Assembly: GCF_028453695.1 (NCBI RefSeq)
Contig: NC_135775.1
Location: 8,944,046 to 9,008,045 of the forward strand
Source of the DNA: Augochlora pura
Taxonomy: Eukaryota > Arthropoda > Insecta > Hymenoptera > Halictidae
Length of the DNA stretch: 64,000 nucleotides
Direction: 5' to 3'
The position numbers were made by a program, and so were the translations under genes. Positions 24,770 through 35,639 of this stretch are shown here, piece by piece; position 1 is the first letter of the stretch, and each line of letters starts with the position of its first letter. A model generated the notes under the pieces. That model did no database searches. It was not told the origin of the DNA and saw only the letters and a list, made by a program, of their open reading frames with translations.

Positions 24770-26952
24770 AGATGGTTATCGAAATCTCAGAAACAAAGCT
24801 CCGTCTCGCACGATGAAGAACAACGTTTCAATTAGTATTTCTTGCCCCGTATTTTGGGATGTCCTGTACAGGTTAAGCAGGTCTAATCACGAACGCATTT
24901 GGTGTACGTTCGAACGCGATCCCTGCAGGCGGAGGCATCCGCATATCCAGCTAGAACGACGACGATCCCGTCCGCGGCGTTTGAACTTGGACAAACGGCC
25001 GATCACAAAGGGACGCGCGGAACAGAGAGCCGGCCGCATAGGAGCCCGAGTTTCAGAAGTGTTTCGCGGAACTTCGATCCCCATGGGTGTACAAAGCGGC
25101 CGGCCGGCTCAAGCTCGCGACAAAGGTCAGGAACAACGAACGGAATCTTGCAGGAAATTAATTTAGCATCATCGCGTAATTAGTTCACCGGCTGCGGCGG
25201 GATTATAGCCGCGTTTACGACGCGGCAAATCGACCAACTTCCAGCGCTCACACTTCCGCGTTCCCTTACTGGATGCNNNNNNNNNNNNNNNNNNNNNNNN
25301 NNNNNNNNNNNNNNNNNNNNNNNNNNNNNNNNNNNNNNNNNNNNNNNNNNNNNNNNNNNNNNNNNNNNNNNNNNNNAGTGATCTCGTCTTGCCCGATTTT
25401 TTTTAGTTGCAACGTGCGATGCTGGAAGAATTTATTCGGTAAAGTTAGAATATTATTTGTATCGAATTGTTTCCGTTCCCCGGTGGTAAAAATGTTTACC
25501 CTTCATCCATTTTTGTATAATTATTTACGGCTAGGATTTTTATGAGAAATTTAACTTGTCTATATTAATTGCAACATGCGAGAGAAACATTTATTTCTTT
25601 TCTTAATCATTTTAAGGAGTTTATAGCAATGTAAGGATATTTTGAAATTTTTTACATATTTTCGCATTTGATGTACTCATTTTTATTGTAATTATTTTTA
25701 TTAAAGAATTATTACAGATAGAATACTTTATAACGGATGAATCGTTGCAATAAAATATTCGGCAGAAAGGAATTTATTCGGATAATTATCTTGGATAAAT
25801 ATGTATTCGAAAGAAACCGAATAACCGTAAAATCTATTACCAACGTCGAATCCGCGAAACGAAAAGAATCGCTGATACAAGCTCGTATTTTATCCCCTAA
25901 GTACAGGCTAGCCTAGTAGCAAGCCTCTGGTTGAACATCTGGGTCCGCGGAACCAATTTATTTAGGAAAAACCGGATGACGAGCTCGCAAAGAGAAGCTT
26001 CCGGCGTTCGAGCCTTTTATCTGAGGATTGGAGGAATGTTGGCTGTAAAAGAGACAGTGGCGCAGGATCAACGGCCCTCTTGTCCGCCGGAGGAACGAAG
26101 ACGGTGCCCAGGGTAGGTGCAAAGCGCTAGTAAAAGTTTCACGGCCGGTTCCCGGGCGCAGCACCGATATCCTGCCGGGTTTCTGACGAGACTCCGGCTC
26201 CGGCTTCGCTCGATGTCGCTCCACTCCGCTTAACGTTTTCCGCGCGACGCCGCGCCGAGGGCATTACGAGAAAGACGAGGAGGAAGCGGAAGTAACGACG
26301 CCGCCTCCTGAAGAACCGGCGCGTTTGCCGTTCGGGACAGGAGAAATAAAAGCCCGGCGCGCCCGCGTCGGGAGAAAGGAACGAACTCGGTGGGCGGTCG
26401 GGTCGAACGAATAAATAAAACCGGGGGACGGGAAGGAGCAGCTGTTAAAAGAAAATGGCTGCGGAAAACCGCTATCAAGTGGTGCACGGGACCGAAGCTT
26501 CAAGAGGGGGGAAAAAACTGCGACAGACAAACACAGGGAGCGAAGAGACACCAGGGGCGAAGGGTGGGAGTGGGAGAGGGAGAGAAATATTAGTAACAAC
26601 GGGTGCGTCGAGTATTAAACGAACTCGACTTGCGACGTCTTGCAGGTCAAAAAACACAGTTTGCTGGAGTATTTGCGAGGACATCAGCTCGTTTAACACC
26701 TTCCCTGCCGCGTCGTTTCATAGTCGAGTGACCGAATTAGGTGTTCGAACGCAACAGATAATTTATACGCTGATCTGTTACACCTTTCTAATTTTGTTAG
26801 GATCAGCAATGTCTAAGAATGTTGGAAAAGTACTTGAATTATGAATTGAACAATTAACTTCATCTTGACTTGATTTTTCAATTTTAATTTCATTACATCG
26901 AACAGTTTAATTGTATGAAATTGTTGACATTATTGGCATGATAATAGAAGTA
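24770..26952. other. No gene seen; GC-rich islands either side of the gap
   Basis: GC-rich at 24880-25276 and 25930-26620, AT-rich at 25380-25860. Frames on both strands look compositional. Confidence 0.55.
25277..25376. other. Assembly gap
   Basis: 100 N, a conventional filler length, so the true gap size is unknown. The open frame that appears to cross it is meaningless. Confidence 1.
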
Positions 26953-27184
26953 TTAACCCTTTGCAAATCAAAGCCATTTCAACTGAAAATATGAAGTAAT
27001 TTCTCAGGCTTATAGTATTTCCATTTTATATAACAAATACATATGTAATTAATTCTTGTCATTCGTATCAACATAACCTTAACAACGTCTAAAATGCAAA
27101 CTTTGTTAGTATAGAGATTATTTTGCAACGTGTTAAAACAATTTCATGGTGCTTTACGGTCACCACTCCAGCGCAAAGAGTTAA
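26953..27184 (-). mobile_element. TTAA element, family H, reversed copy
   Basis: 232 bp, TTAACCCTTTGCAAATC at the left and GCGCAAAGAGTTAA at the right. The left 50 bp ('AAGCCATTTCAACTG.AAAT') match the reversed right end of 28192-28439. Confidence 0.8.
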
Positions 27185-27718
27185 CATATTTAATACCGTG
27201 TCATCCACATTCGCATAACTGGGAAGGTATGAATATATGTAATAATGCAATATGAAAGCGGTCCTTTTGTTAATGGTTTGTATAAAGAGATTCTTCCATG
27301 TTTTGAATAACGAAACTTAACATGTCTTATTTTTATTAGATCAATTAACGATCTTATCGTCTTACCAAATATCAATTTATACTAATACCTGTCTTTCAAA
27401 AATATTGTTCAAAAAGCAAATGTGCTAGCGAGGAATGAAAACAGCACCAGCCATTAAAATATGAAAAAGCTGCTGTCTCGAGCAAAAGGCCAGAAAAACC
27501 ACCATTAAGCGATGCACAAAAAGCGGAGAGGAAAAAACGAAACTGCTGGACGCATGCATCATGGAAGAAGAAGTATAGAAACAAAAACAAACATGGTGGA
27601 AGGACTTCGCAATATAAAATGTCTCGCATCCTCGCCTTACATTGTTTCAAATGATAATTATTAAGTATGTTAACGAAGTATAGAGACAACGACTTCCCCG
27701 ATGAAGAAACAGAGGATA

Positions 27719-27973
27719 TTAACCCCTTGCAGTACTTTGACGAGTCAGACTCGGGATGGAGATTTCTATTATAATAATAAGCTGTTAGGTATGAATGTTC
27801 ACCCGTTTCTTTAAGTAGGAACCAAATTTTATTTTCTGGTCACTAATACCTAGATATTCAAGTATATGTAAGCACACAGTAAATATAAAATTCCTTTTTT
27901 TCTAAAAAATTAGTGAAATCGAAAACATTCTAATCATAGTAATTGTAAAGAAAATGGTACGGCAAGGGCTTAA
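27719..27973 (-). mobile_element. TTAA element, family D, copy 3
   Basis: 255 bp in reverse orientation: TTAACCCCTTGCAGTACTTT with GACGAGTCAGACTCG just inside, and ATGGTACGGCAAGGGCTTAA at the other end. Confidence 0.88.
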
Positions 27974-28191
27974 AACAATCATCGCTGCAGATTTAACTCT
28001 CAGGGTACAGTCGTTCGCTGCCCGTTAAGCGGGTATTTCGCGACCCTCGCCGATATTTCACTGACACACGCCTTCACAAAGTGCGCAATATTGGTGAGGG
28101 AATGTGTGGAATAAAACACTCGTGTACTGTAAAACTTGTGTAAATAATTATATTTAGAGAATAGTATTATTAATTATATTATATTATATGA

Positions 28192-28439
28192 TTAACTCTT
28201 AGCATTCGAGTGGCGACTCTGCGGCGCCATTAAAATTACTCTAATACATTCCAAAATTATTTTTAATAGACATCGCCAAAGCTTAGATTTAGAAATTGTT
28301 AAAGTGTAACTATTATATGAGTCACGAGACTCAATTCCATATGCATAAAATAAATATTGCTACATATAATGGAGACGCTCGAAGCTAGAGAAATTATTCT
28401 AGATTTGCAGTTGAAATGGCTTCGAGTGCAAAGGGTTAA
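28192..28439 (+). mobile_element. TTAA element, family H, copy 1
   Basis: 248 bp, TTAACTCTTAGCATTCGAG at the left and CTTCGAGTGCAAAGGGTTAA at the right. Confidence 0.83.
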
Positions 28440-30297
28440 TAGCATATATTAAAATAGCACGAGCTGCAGAAAAGAACTGGTAACTTAGACGACAGTACTC
28501 ATTTTTATCCCTAGCTTACTTACGGGTATACCCGAACTCTAATAAAAGTTCCGAACCTTAGACGTGGAGGTTTCCACAAAATACAGAAATTCGTCGTTCT
28601 GCTTAAGAAATATGAAACGGTAGAAAGTCACTAACCCGCGCAGCTTCGCCGCTGTCGATAAAAGAGGAAGATCTCTGGGGACCCCGTTGCTGGGGCGCGA
28701 CGGTTAATTATAGAAGCTAAAAAATCAAACAGACCCTTCCGGCAGACCAAACAGAATTAAAACCCAGCAAGCACTTCTACGCCGGGGAACCCTTAAAAGC
28801 CCGAAATGGGCAGCAGTCGCGGCGAAATGGCCAGAAAAAACCACTGGCCAGGTGGCGCATACGGGAACAACCTGGGAAAGGACGGTGGCGAATGGACGAG
28901 TCAAGAAAAACGAAGAAGTGTGCGCGGTGAACGGAGGGAGACAGAGGCGAACGCAGACCGGTGAAAAATGAGGGAGAAAGGCGGGGCGAGGAGGGAGGGA
29001 GGGGGGGAGGGAGAGGATAGACGGAGAAAGGTTTGAGCAAACAGGTCAAAACAATTCCAAAGAGGAGCCGACGCGGAGGGAAAGGTTAAACGAGGGAAGA
29101 CCGAGAACGGAGGGCGGCCCTGATCGCGTTATAATGAAACGGCGAGCGGGGGCGCGAGCCCGAGGAAAAAAAATCTAATTAACAATCCCGTTCAAGAGTT
29201 ATGGAGATGATGCCGGGCGGAGGCAGCGTGCAGGTCCCGGCAGCACGTCGCCGCTTTTCCCTTGTTCGTGCCCGGAGGAATTTTTCCCGCGGGATGATTA
29301 GCCGACCGTCCCCCTCCCACCTCCGCCCCGCACCCCTTTCTTCTTCCGTAGCCTTGGCCGAACATTTGCCGCGATCATCCACGGCACCGGCCTCCCCTCG
29401 CCTCGTAGTCGCCCGTGTTGGTAAACCTTTTCCAGATGAACGCCAATTAACGTGCCTCCCCTGGCTCCACGGGCTTGGCTCGGGCTTGGCTCGGGCCGTC
29501 CCGGCCCGCCTGGCCCGCGCGTCGGAAATTGCCAGTTACGCGTCCGCACCTGCTCGGTCTCTCTCTCCCACCTCCATTTCTCTTTCTCTCTCCCTCTCTT
29601 TCTCTCCGGTTTCCACGAGGCTCGCAGGCGCTCTCCTCCCGTCGTCGCGGCGACGACGACGTCGACGACGTGTCGCTTCCAACGCACGTACGCCGGCCGA
29701 CCGGAAGCCGCAATACCGGCGTTTCCGGTGCACGCCGACGCCCGGATTTTTCGACGACCGACCGACGACGGTCAATGAGGCGTGGCCGCCGCAATTTCCG
29801 GGCCACCCTACGCCGGAAAACGGGCACGTAAGTGGTAATAATTAGATTTCCAGACGGCACATGCCGCTCCGGCCGTCACGGACCATGAAGGGCGCGCACG
29901 TTCGCGAAGAGCTACAGTCAGTCATGAAAGTGTTCGGACACCTTCCGACGCTTCCACTGCCTCGCCAAAATCGTAAAAAGCTTACACAATTACAGTATTT
30001 CTTTCAATTAGATAATGATTGAAAACTAAAGTTGCATGGCACGGATTAATTTCTCAACATCCTTACGAATTTTATTAGTTTTCAAAATAGTAACGGATCA
30101 GCGTTGAAATTAAATCTGAAATCTGAGCAAATAATTCCGTATTAAAACGGAACAATTTTACTCCTGCGCTATCATCTTGGATCGTAATCAACATCTTTTT
30201 CGGAAAAGTGAAATTAACAATTAATTCAATATAGTTGAAAGTGAGAAATCGAGTTCTAATAGAGGAAACGATGTTCTTCATTACTCAAATTATATTC
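28440..30297. other. No gene seen; large GC-rich island at 28640-29900
   Basis: One of the most GC-rich islands in the window, purine-skewed at 28900-29160 and pyrimidine-skewed at 29540-29640. Frames of up to 214 codons occur in four or five overlapping phases at 29180-29860, rich in Arg, Pro and Ser. A CGGGTATACCCG palindrome is at 28523-28534. Confidence 0.55.
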
Positions 30298-30548
30298 TTA
30301 ACCCCTTGCACTACGATTCCTTTTGCGCTGCGTTGATTAGCATTTATTTGTCCTTAATATTTTCCTTAATTGGACCTGTCAATTTTTGTTTCTTTTAGCG
30401 TCTTTATGTACTTTTGTTTATAGACAGTGATGGCAGAAGAATTTAATTTGATTTCGATTTAGAAGAAATGTATAATATTCATATTTAGTAGATCTTGCGT
30501 GAAATTTTTATGACGAGTCTGACTCGTTATTATAGTACTAGGGGTTAA
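30298..30548 (+). mobile_element. TTAA element, family A, full-length copy 2
   Basis: 251 bp, ends TTAACCCCTTGCACTACG and TATAGTACTAGGGGTTAA. GACGAGTCTGACTCG lies inside the right end. Same length and internal order as the copy at 2194, including a shared 'TAGAAGAAATG.ATAATATTCATATTTAGTAGA' segment (split here by one variable base). Confidence 0.88.
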
Positions 30549-31400
30549 ATTGAGTCTTAATAGTATTGCTAGGCGTTTGAGTGACAGCTGTTTGAAAACT
30601 ATGTGACACACGTGCATTGCATAGGAAACGCGACAGGAGATTGTTAAAGGGACTGGTTTACTAGACGATATCTAGAAAATCGATTCTCCAATAATTGCAT
30701 TTAGTTCGAATGACAAAAATATTAAAAACTCTTGCCTTTTTGCTTTTTTCATCCATGCTTTGTGGTCTATCAAAAACAGCTGATAAACTTTCGTGTGAGC
30801 ATATAAATTCTTCAATATAGCCGTGAACGACAAAGTGATTCGATTCTGCGCAAGATTAGTTACCTTAAAAAGCGAGAGAATTCAAACGGTCGATGACGTT
30901 CGGCGCGGCACGGGAAGGTATTTTGACGAGGGTGCCTGAAGGATTATACGCTTGTCGTGTTTTATTTCACGCGCGAAAGCGGATTCGAAAGTTTAACGAA
31001 GTTTTGGCCAATTTTTTTTTTCTTCTTGCCAACCCAGCGAAACTTTTAATGAAAGAACGGAGTCGCCGTTTAATTTCCTTCCTTTTTCAATCGGATCTGT
31101 ATTATAATTGCACTCAGCGGTCTGTAATTGTTGGAACGTTAACGAAGTATACAAGTAAACGGAATGGCAAGTCAGTTTGGCAATAAAGATTTTAGAAAGG
31201 CTGCTTTCAGGCAGTAATATAAAATATTCAGCTCGTGCACATTTGACTGGAAAAAATGAATTGCAGCGTGCTGTTTTTACGTTGAAATCCTGGCAGTAAA
31301 ATTTACTATTGTAATAACTTCCATCATAAATGGAATATTTTTAGCTAACTCTAACTACATGCCATCTCACATTGTTGAATTAATAAACCCCTGGCACAGT

Positions 31401-31536
31401 TTAACACTAAACTTACCGAGCTTTAAAACCGACTAACGTGTATCTGTACTAATATACATATATATCATTTACAAAGCATCTGCAGTTTTAATACTTTTAA
31501 ACTAAATGATCATTTTGTCAGTAGGTTTAACGTTAA
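31401..31536. mobile_element. TTAA element, family J, short copy
   Basis: 136 bp with TTAACACTAAACTTACCGAG at the left and GTAGGTTTAACGTTAA at the right. It shares its last TTAA with the family D element that follows, so the two abut exactly. Confidence 0.7.
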
Positions 31537-31596
31537 CCCCTTGCCATTAATTTTTCCAAAAATGTCAATGATTAGAACGTTTTTAATTACAGTTAT

Positions 31597-31765
31597 TAGA
31601 CTGCGGATTTTATGTATTTAAATGATTAGAAGATACTAAAAGTGTTAATGTATTAATTTCGTCTTATTAAAATTATTTTACAAATGCAGCAAAATTGCAC
31701 TTGGCTCCCACGTACTACCACGTCTGCAGACAATTTTCATTCTACATAACAATCCGTAGTCTGGT
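31597..31765. mobile_element. TA-flanked element, family L, nested copy
   Basis: Inverted ends TAGACTGCGGATTTTATG and CAATCCGTAGTCTGGTA. Flanked by TA rather than TTAA, so it probably belongs to another group (Tc1/mariner-like MITE). No coding capacity. Confidence 0.68.
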
Positions 31766-31771
31766 ACATTC

Positions 31772-32018
31772 TTACCCTCTTAGGCACGACGCTCCATTAT
31801 AGCGGTTTTCGTGGATGTATCGTGCTTTACTCAATTACATTATTATTTATTAAAGTAAACGATTAAAACGGATGTGTATATATACAATACATTAAGAAAA
31901 GAATATATATATAGTTAATATTATATATAGCTATACCAAAAATATATATTAAGAAAAATGGTAATTTAGTCATGAACAATTTCTTTCGCACACAATCCAG
32001 CCGTGCCTAAAAGGTTAA
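31772..32018 (+). mobile_element. TTAA element, family K, nested copy
   Basis: 247 bp, TTACCCTCTTAGGCACGACG at the left and CCGTGCCTAAAAGGTTAA at the right. It aligns end to end with 4120-4377. Confidence 0.87.
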
Positions 32019-32181
32019 CTAAGCAAAGAAAATATTTATCGTGTGCAAACATGTACTTGAATGCTTAAATGTTGATAAAGAGTGAACAAAATCCTACTCC
32101 GACCTAAAGGTGCCATGTGACATACACTTTGTATCTCCTTGACTAGTCAGGCCCGTCATAGAGATAACGCCAAGGCGTTAA

Positions 32182-34889
32182 TGAACGGAACCAGCAAAGC
32201 CTTGGCTCGAGATGATTCGCAGAACGCAACAGAACAGATCGCGAGGTAAGAAATTTTAATTTCCACGCCGCCCATTGAAACGCATCCGTAATTCACCGTG
32301 ATCCGGGAGTGTCTCCTGCAGGAGCGATCCAATATTAAAATCTCCGTTTCTAGAATAAGTTCGATAAGCGAGTCACGTAAATAAGAAATGCATATCCGGG
32401 AACATAGTAGCATCGATGAAGCTCGCGCAACGTCTCCGCGTGGGCCGTAGTACCCGTTTGAAAGGCCGGAGGAACCGGTTCGTTTCCAGGAATTTTCATC
32501 TCGTAGCCGCCGTCTCGCGTCTCCTTTAGCCGGTTTTCCCCGATTTCTGCTTTGACTTCCGCTCGCCGTGTCGCAAACGGTTCGAGCCGAAGAGCATTAC
32601 AAGTCAATACCGTAGGATCGTGTGTGACGTAATTTACGATCGGCGTCCCGTGAACCATATTTCAAGGGGAATCCGAGCATGAGGAATTCGCCGGATGATG
32701 CCGGCGCGTCGCGGCGATGGTAGGGAGGACTATCCGCCCGAGCGTTTCGCTCGTTGCGCAACGCCAAGCGACAACTATATCATCCGGCGGGGGAGGCCTT
32801 GCGTATATTTAGTTCGTTCCGCCGAAATTGTCCATAAAAGTTTCGAGCGGCATAACCGGCACAATAAAAGAACTTTCGTCCGGAATTCGCCGGGCCTCGA
32901 AAAGTGCTGCTCGCATATTGGTCGCGCGTTCCCTAAGCCGGGAATAATGCTGTCGCTCAAATATAAAATATGGCTTTAGCCGGAAAAACTCGTCGCGGAA
33001 CTTTCTTCTCCGCTGACTGACTCCGCTGAATGAAAAGATTACCGTGCGCGCTATTCGGCATTAGGAAATTCGGTCCGAGGAAAGCGTTCTTTGCCGAATC
33101 GAAAGATCCTTCTCCTTTCTCGTGAATTTTCTACGATCTTGTAGATTTCTATCATCTTGGGACGCAGTTTTTAAATGAAATTTTCTGACCAAACCTCGAC
33201 TCATTTAATTTGATAAACGACAGATCGGAACCTTTATTTCTGACTTCGCGGTTAGGAAAATGGACTTGGTGTATAATCGTTTATACGAATAGATTCTTTA
33301 TACAAATTAAAAATGATTTGCGTGCATTGTCAACGGCAGCGTGCTGCGATATTTTTAGTTTGACTATTGACTCAAGTTGCGTTTATAATTACTGCCATCA
33401 GCGCATAAAAATCGCGGTATAATTCTAAGTCTATGTTGTTCCCTTGCTCTATAATATCGTTATCAATATTTTAATACTGAACTAAAGGTTGTAATATAAT
33501 TTACTTAATGTGAGATATTAGAATAATTTAATCAATTGATTATTATAATTACTTAGAATAATATACAATATACTACTTGTAATTCATTAATGAATAAATA
33601 ATGTATAAATTGATGAATGAATAATAATTTATACATTATTTATTAATTATAATTAATTATAATTATAATTAATTTTATTAAATTAATCCACAATTTGTGA
33701 CAACAAATTAAAACTTTCTATTGTTTCATCTTTATGCAAAGGAAAAGGTAAATCACGTTTTGTCACCTGTTCCACAATCTTGTTAACAATATTGCCGGAG
33801 ATTCTACAGTATGCGACACACAAGGGACGATACACTTTTCGCGTGATATTCGATAATTCATGATTCTGCCGGACAAATACCTTTCCGTAGCGATCGCTCG
33901 GATCGATGCGATTAAGTTAACGCTCACGGTTATTTATCGCGCGTGCTGTCGCGACTCATTAAAGCGCAAACACGTATTACCGCGTCGACGCATTATCCCG
34001 CGAATATCGTTCACACCCGGCCGATCGTTTTAACTAATAATTTTCGGGGGTGATTTAAAGCGTCGTCACCGTTAAAAATTGTAACGGCCGATTCTCCCCG
34101 TTGCTTATCGCGTTTCACGTTTGCTTACTCGCGCGCGCAACACCCCACTCCCCTCCCCGCGGTTAGATTAAACATTTTTCGCATCAAAAATGTCCCGGCA
34201 TGCGCCGCGGCGTGGCCTATCGAGCCCCGTTTTAATGATTGCCGAAAAAAAAAAAACAAAACGGAAGCACGTTTGTCATTCATCGCTGTAAGCGTGAACT
34301 GGTTTCCATTGAAATCGTTCGTTTTCATACACTCAGTTTTCGAACAAAAAAAAAAAAAAGTTTCCTTTTCCGCTCGGAATATTCCGCACGTCACATTGTA
34401 AGCAATCATGTAGCGCGCCGGTTTCCAATTGAAGCGCCGTTAAAAAGAATAGTGTATTCGTTACATGTAGTTCGGACACGCCTGTCGGCCCGTGGTAAAC
34501 GGGCGAGTCACGCGACTGTCAATAAATACCATTGTTTCGACGCCTGCACGCTCGTTGTTGTTGCGATCCCGTTTCTCGGAACTTTCGAAATATTCGGAAA
34601 AAAGGTGAAAGCTCGCGAGCAAAAATGATTACAAGACCGGTAGCCGCTCGGTAATACCGCGAAATCGATGCCAGCGAAAAGAGAACACGGTCCGCGGAAA
34701 TGTCGACGGAATTTCGGTTCTAGTTTTCATTACGAAGATACGTAATGAACAGCACCCGCTCGTGGCCTCCTCGAACGTGTATTTAGCTAGATGATAATTA
34801 TGGTCGTTTTGGTGCATCGCGGTGCGTTGAAACTGTCGCACCAACAAGTAATAGAAACCGGATTTGGTCGGACTGCAATAGCTCATTAT
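32182..34889. other. No gene seen; GC-rich at 32180-33120 and 33880-34740
   Basis: A minus-strand frame at 32350-32658 has a more balanced composition than most but no recognisable domain. The rest is AT-rich, including the inverted repeat at 33593. Confidence 0.5.
33593..33644. repeat. Perfect AT-only inverted repeat
   Basis: Arms AATAAATAATGTATAAATT (33593-33611) and its exact complement (33626-33644) with a 14-base loop. In strongly AT-rich surroundings. Confidence 0.85.
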
Positions 34890-35074
34890 TAGACTACGGA
34901 TTGTATGCGTTTATGGAATGAGAAACCGTGAAGGTATATTAGAAGAATTAAAAAATATTTTTATATTATTTTTAATGTACTTAAAGTTCTAAAGAACAAG
35001 TATATTTTAATTAAAACTATATTTCTTACAATTAGTGCAAAAAGTTTTGATTTTGATTAAAAATCTGCAGTCTA
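34890..35074. mobile_element. TA-flanked element, family L, copy 2
   Basis: 185 bp, TAGACTACGGATTGTATG at the left and AAAATCTGCAGTCTA at the right. Left end shared with 31597 and 38480. Confidence 0.7.
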
Positions 35075-35414
35075 TGGTTAATATGTAAACAATGTTACAT
35101 TGTTGTCGATTTTAATAGGTGGTTTATAAGAAACCTCGGATAAATTATAATTTTGTTAGCCAAATAGTAGGATAAAACGATCACTGGAATATTCAAATTA
35201 GCAAGCATTGTAGCAGCTTGTTTAGTTCAGAGTTAGATAACATTTTATTTGAATTATGGATATAAGATAAACAAAATTTTATTCAACATTGTTGAAGATA
35301 GAATCGAACAAAAATCTCTACAAATAGTAATTCATCCTCATAAAACCTCATTCGAATACAAATATATTTGGAGAAAACTATTTGTATAGAAATTGATTTG
35401 AAAAATAATTGAGT

Positions 35415-35615
35415 TTCGAATAATTTTACTATCTCTATTCGAACAGTTTATGGAAATAATTTTACAATCTGTATTCGAATAATTTATTTGAATGATCGTA
35501 CAATCTCTATTTGAATAATTTATTCGAATAATACTACAATCCCAATTCGAATAATTTATTCGGATAATACTGCGATCCCTGTTCGAATAATTCATTCGAA
35601 TAAAAAATGAAGCAT
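35415..35615. repeat. 36-bp minisatellite
   Basis: Units start at 35437, 35473, 35509, 35545 and 35581, exactly 36 bp apart, around ATTCGAATAATTTATTCGAA. A partial unit precedes them. Because 36 is divisible by three, the minus strand is open through the array and would read a 12-residue repeat (NYSNRDCSIIRI-like). I do not regard that as a gene. Confidence 0.88.
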
Positions 35616-35639
35616 TATCCGATAAAATAAATAGAACAA

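Larger units (their letters stand above)
31533..32181 (+). mobile_element. TTAA element, family D copy 7, broken by two other elements
   Basis: The left 60 bp (TTAACCCCTTGCC...GATTAGAACGTTTTTAAT) and the right ~160 bp (from about 32019, 'TTATCGTGTGCAAACATG' to 'CCAAGGCGTTAA') are two halves of a family D element. Between them lie a family L element (31597-31765) and a family K element (31772-32018). The right end is well decayed, in keeping with an old host. Confidence 0.72.

Noticed and set aside
25273..25545. Open frame across the N gap
   Set aside because: The frame includes unknown bases and has no meaning.
29201..29845. 214-codon open frame on the plus strand
   Set aside because: GC-driven: Pro/Arg/Ser-rich with runs of Leu-Ser and Arg from CT and CGA repeats, and four overlapping rival frames.
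32350..32658. Minus-strand frame with fairly balanced composition
   Set aside because: No recognisable domain or family, and no splice partner that extends it convincingly. Its VPP is inside the frame and not at an acceptor, so it is not the next Sidestep exon.
35338..35595. 12-residue-repeat peptide
   Set aside because: An artefact of a 36-bp tandem repeat.
35415..35615. CRISPR-like regular spacing
   Set aside because: The units are contiguous tandem copies without unique spacers, and the genome is eukaryotic.
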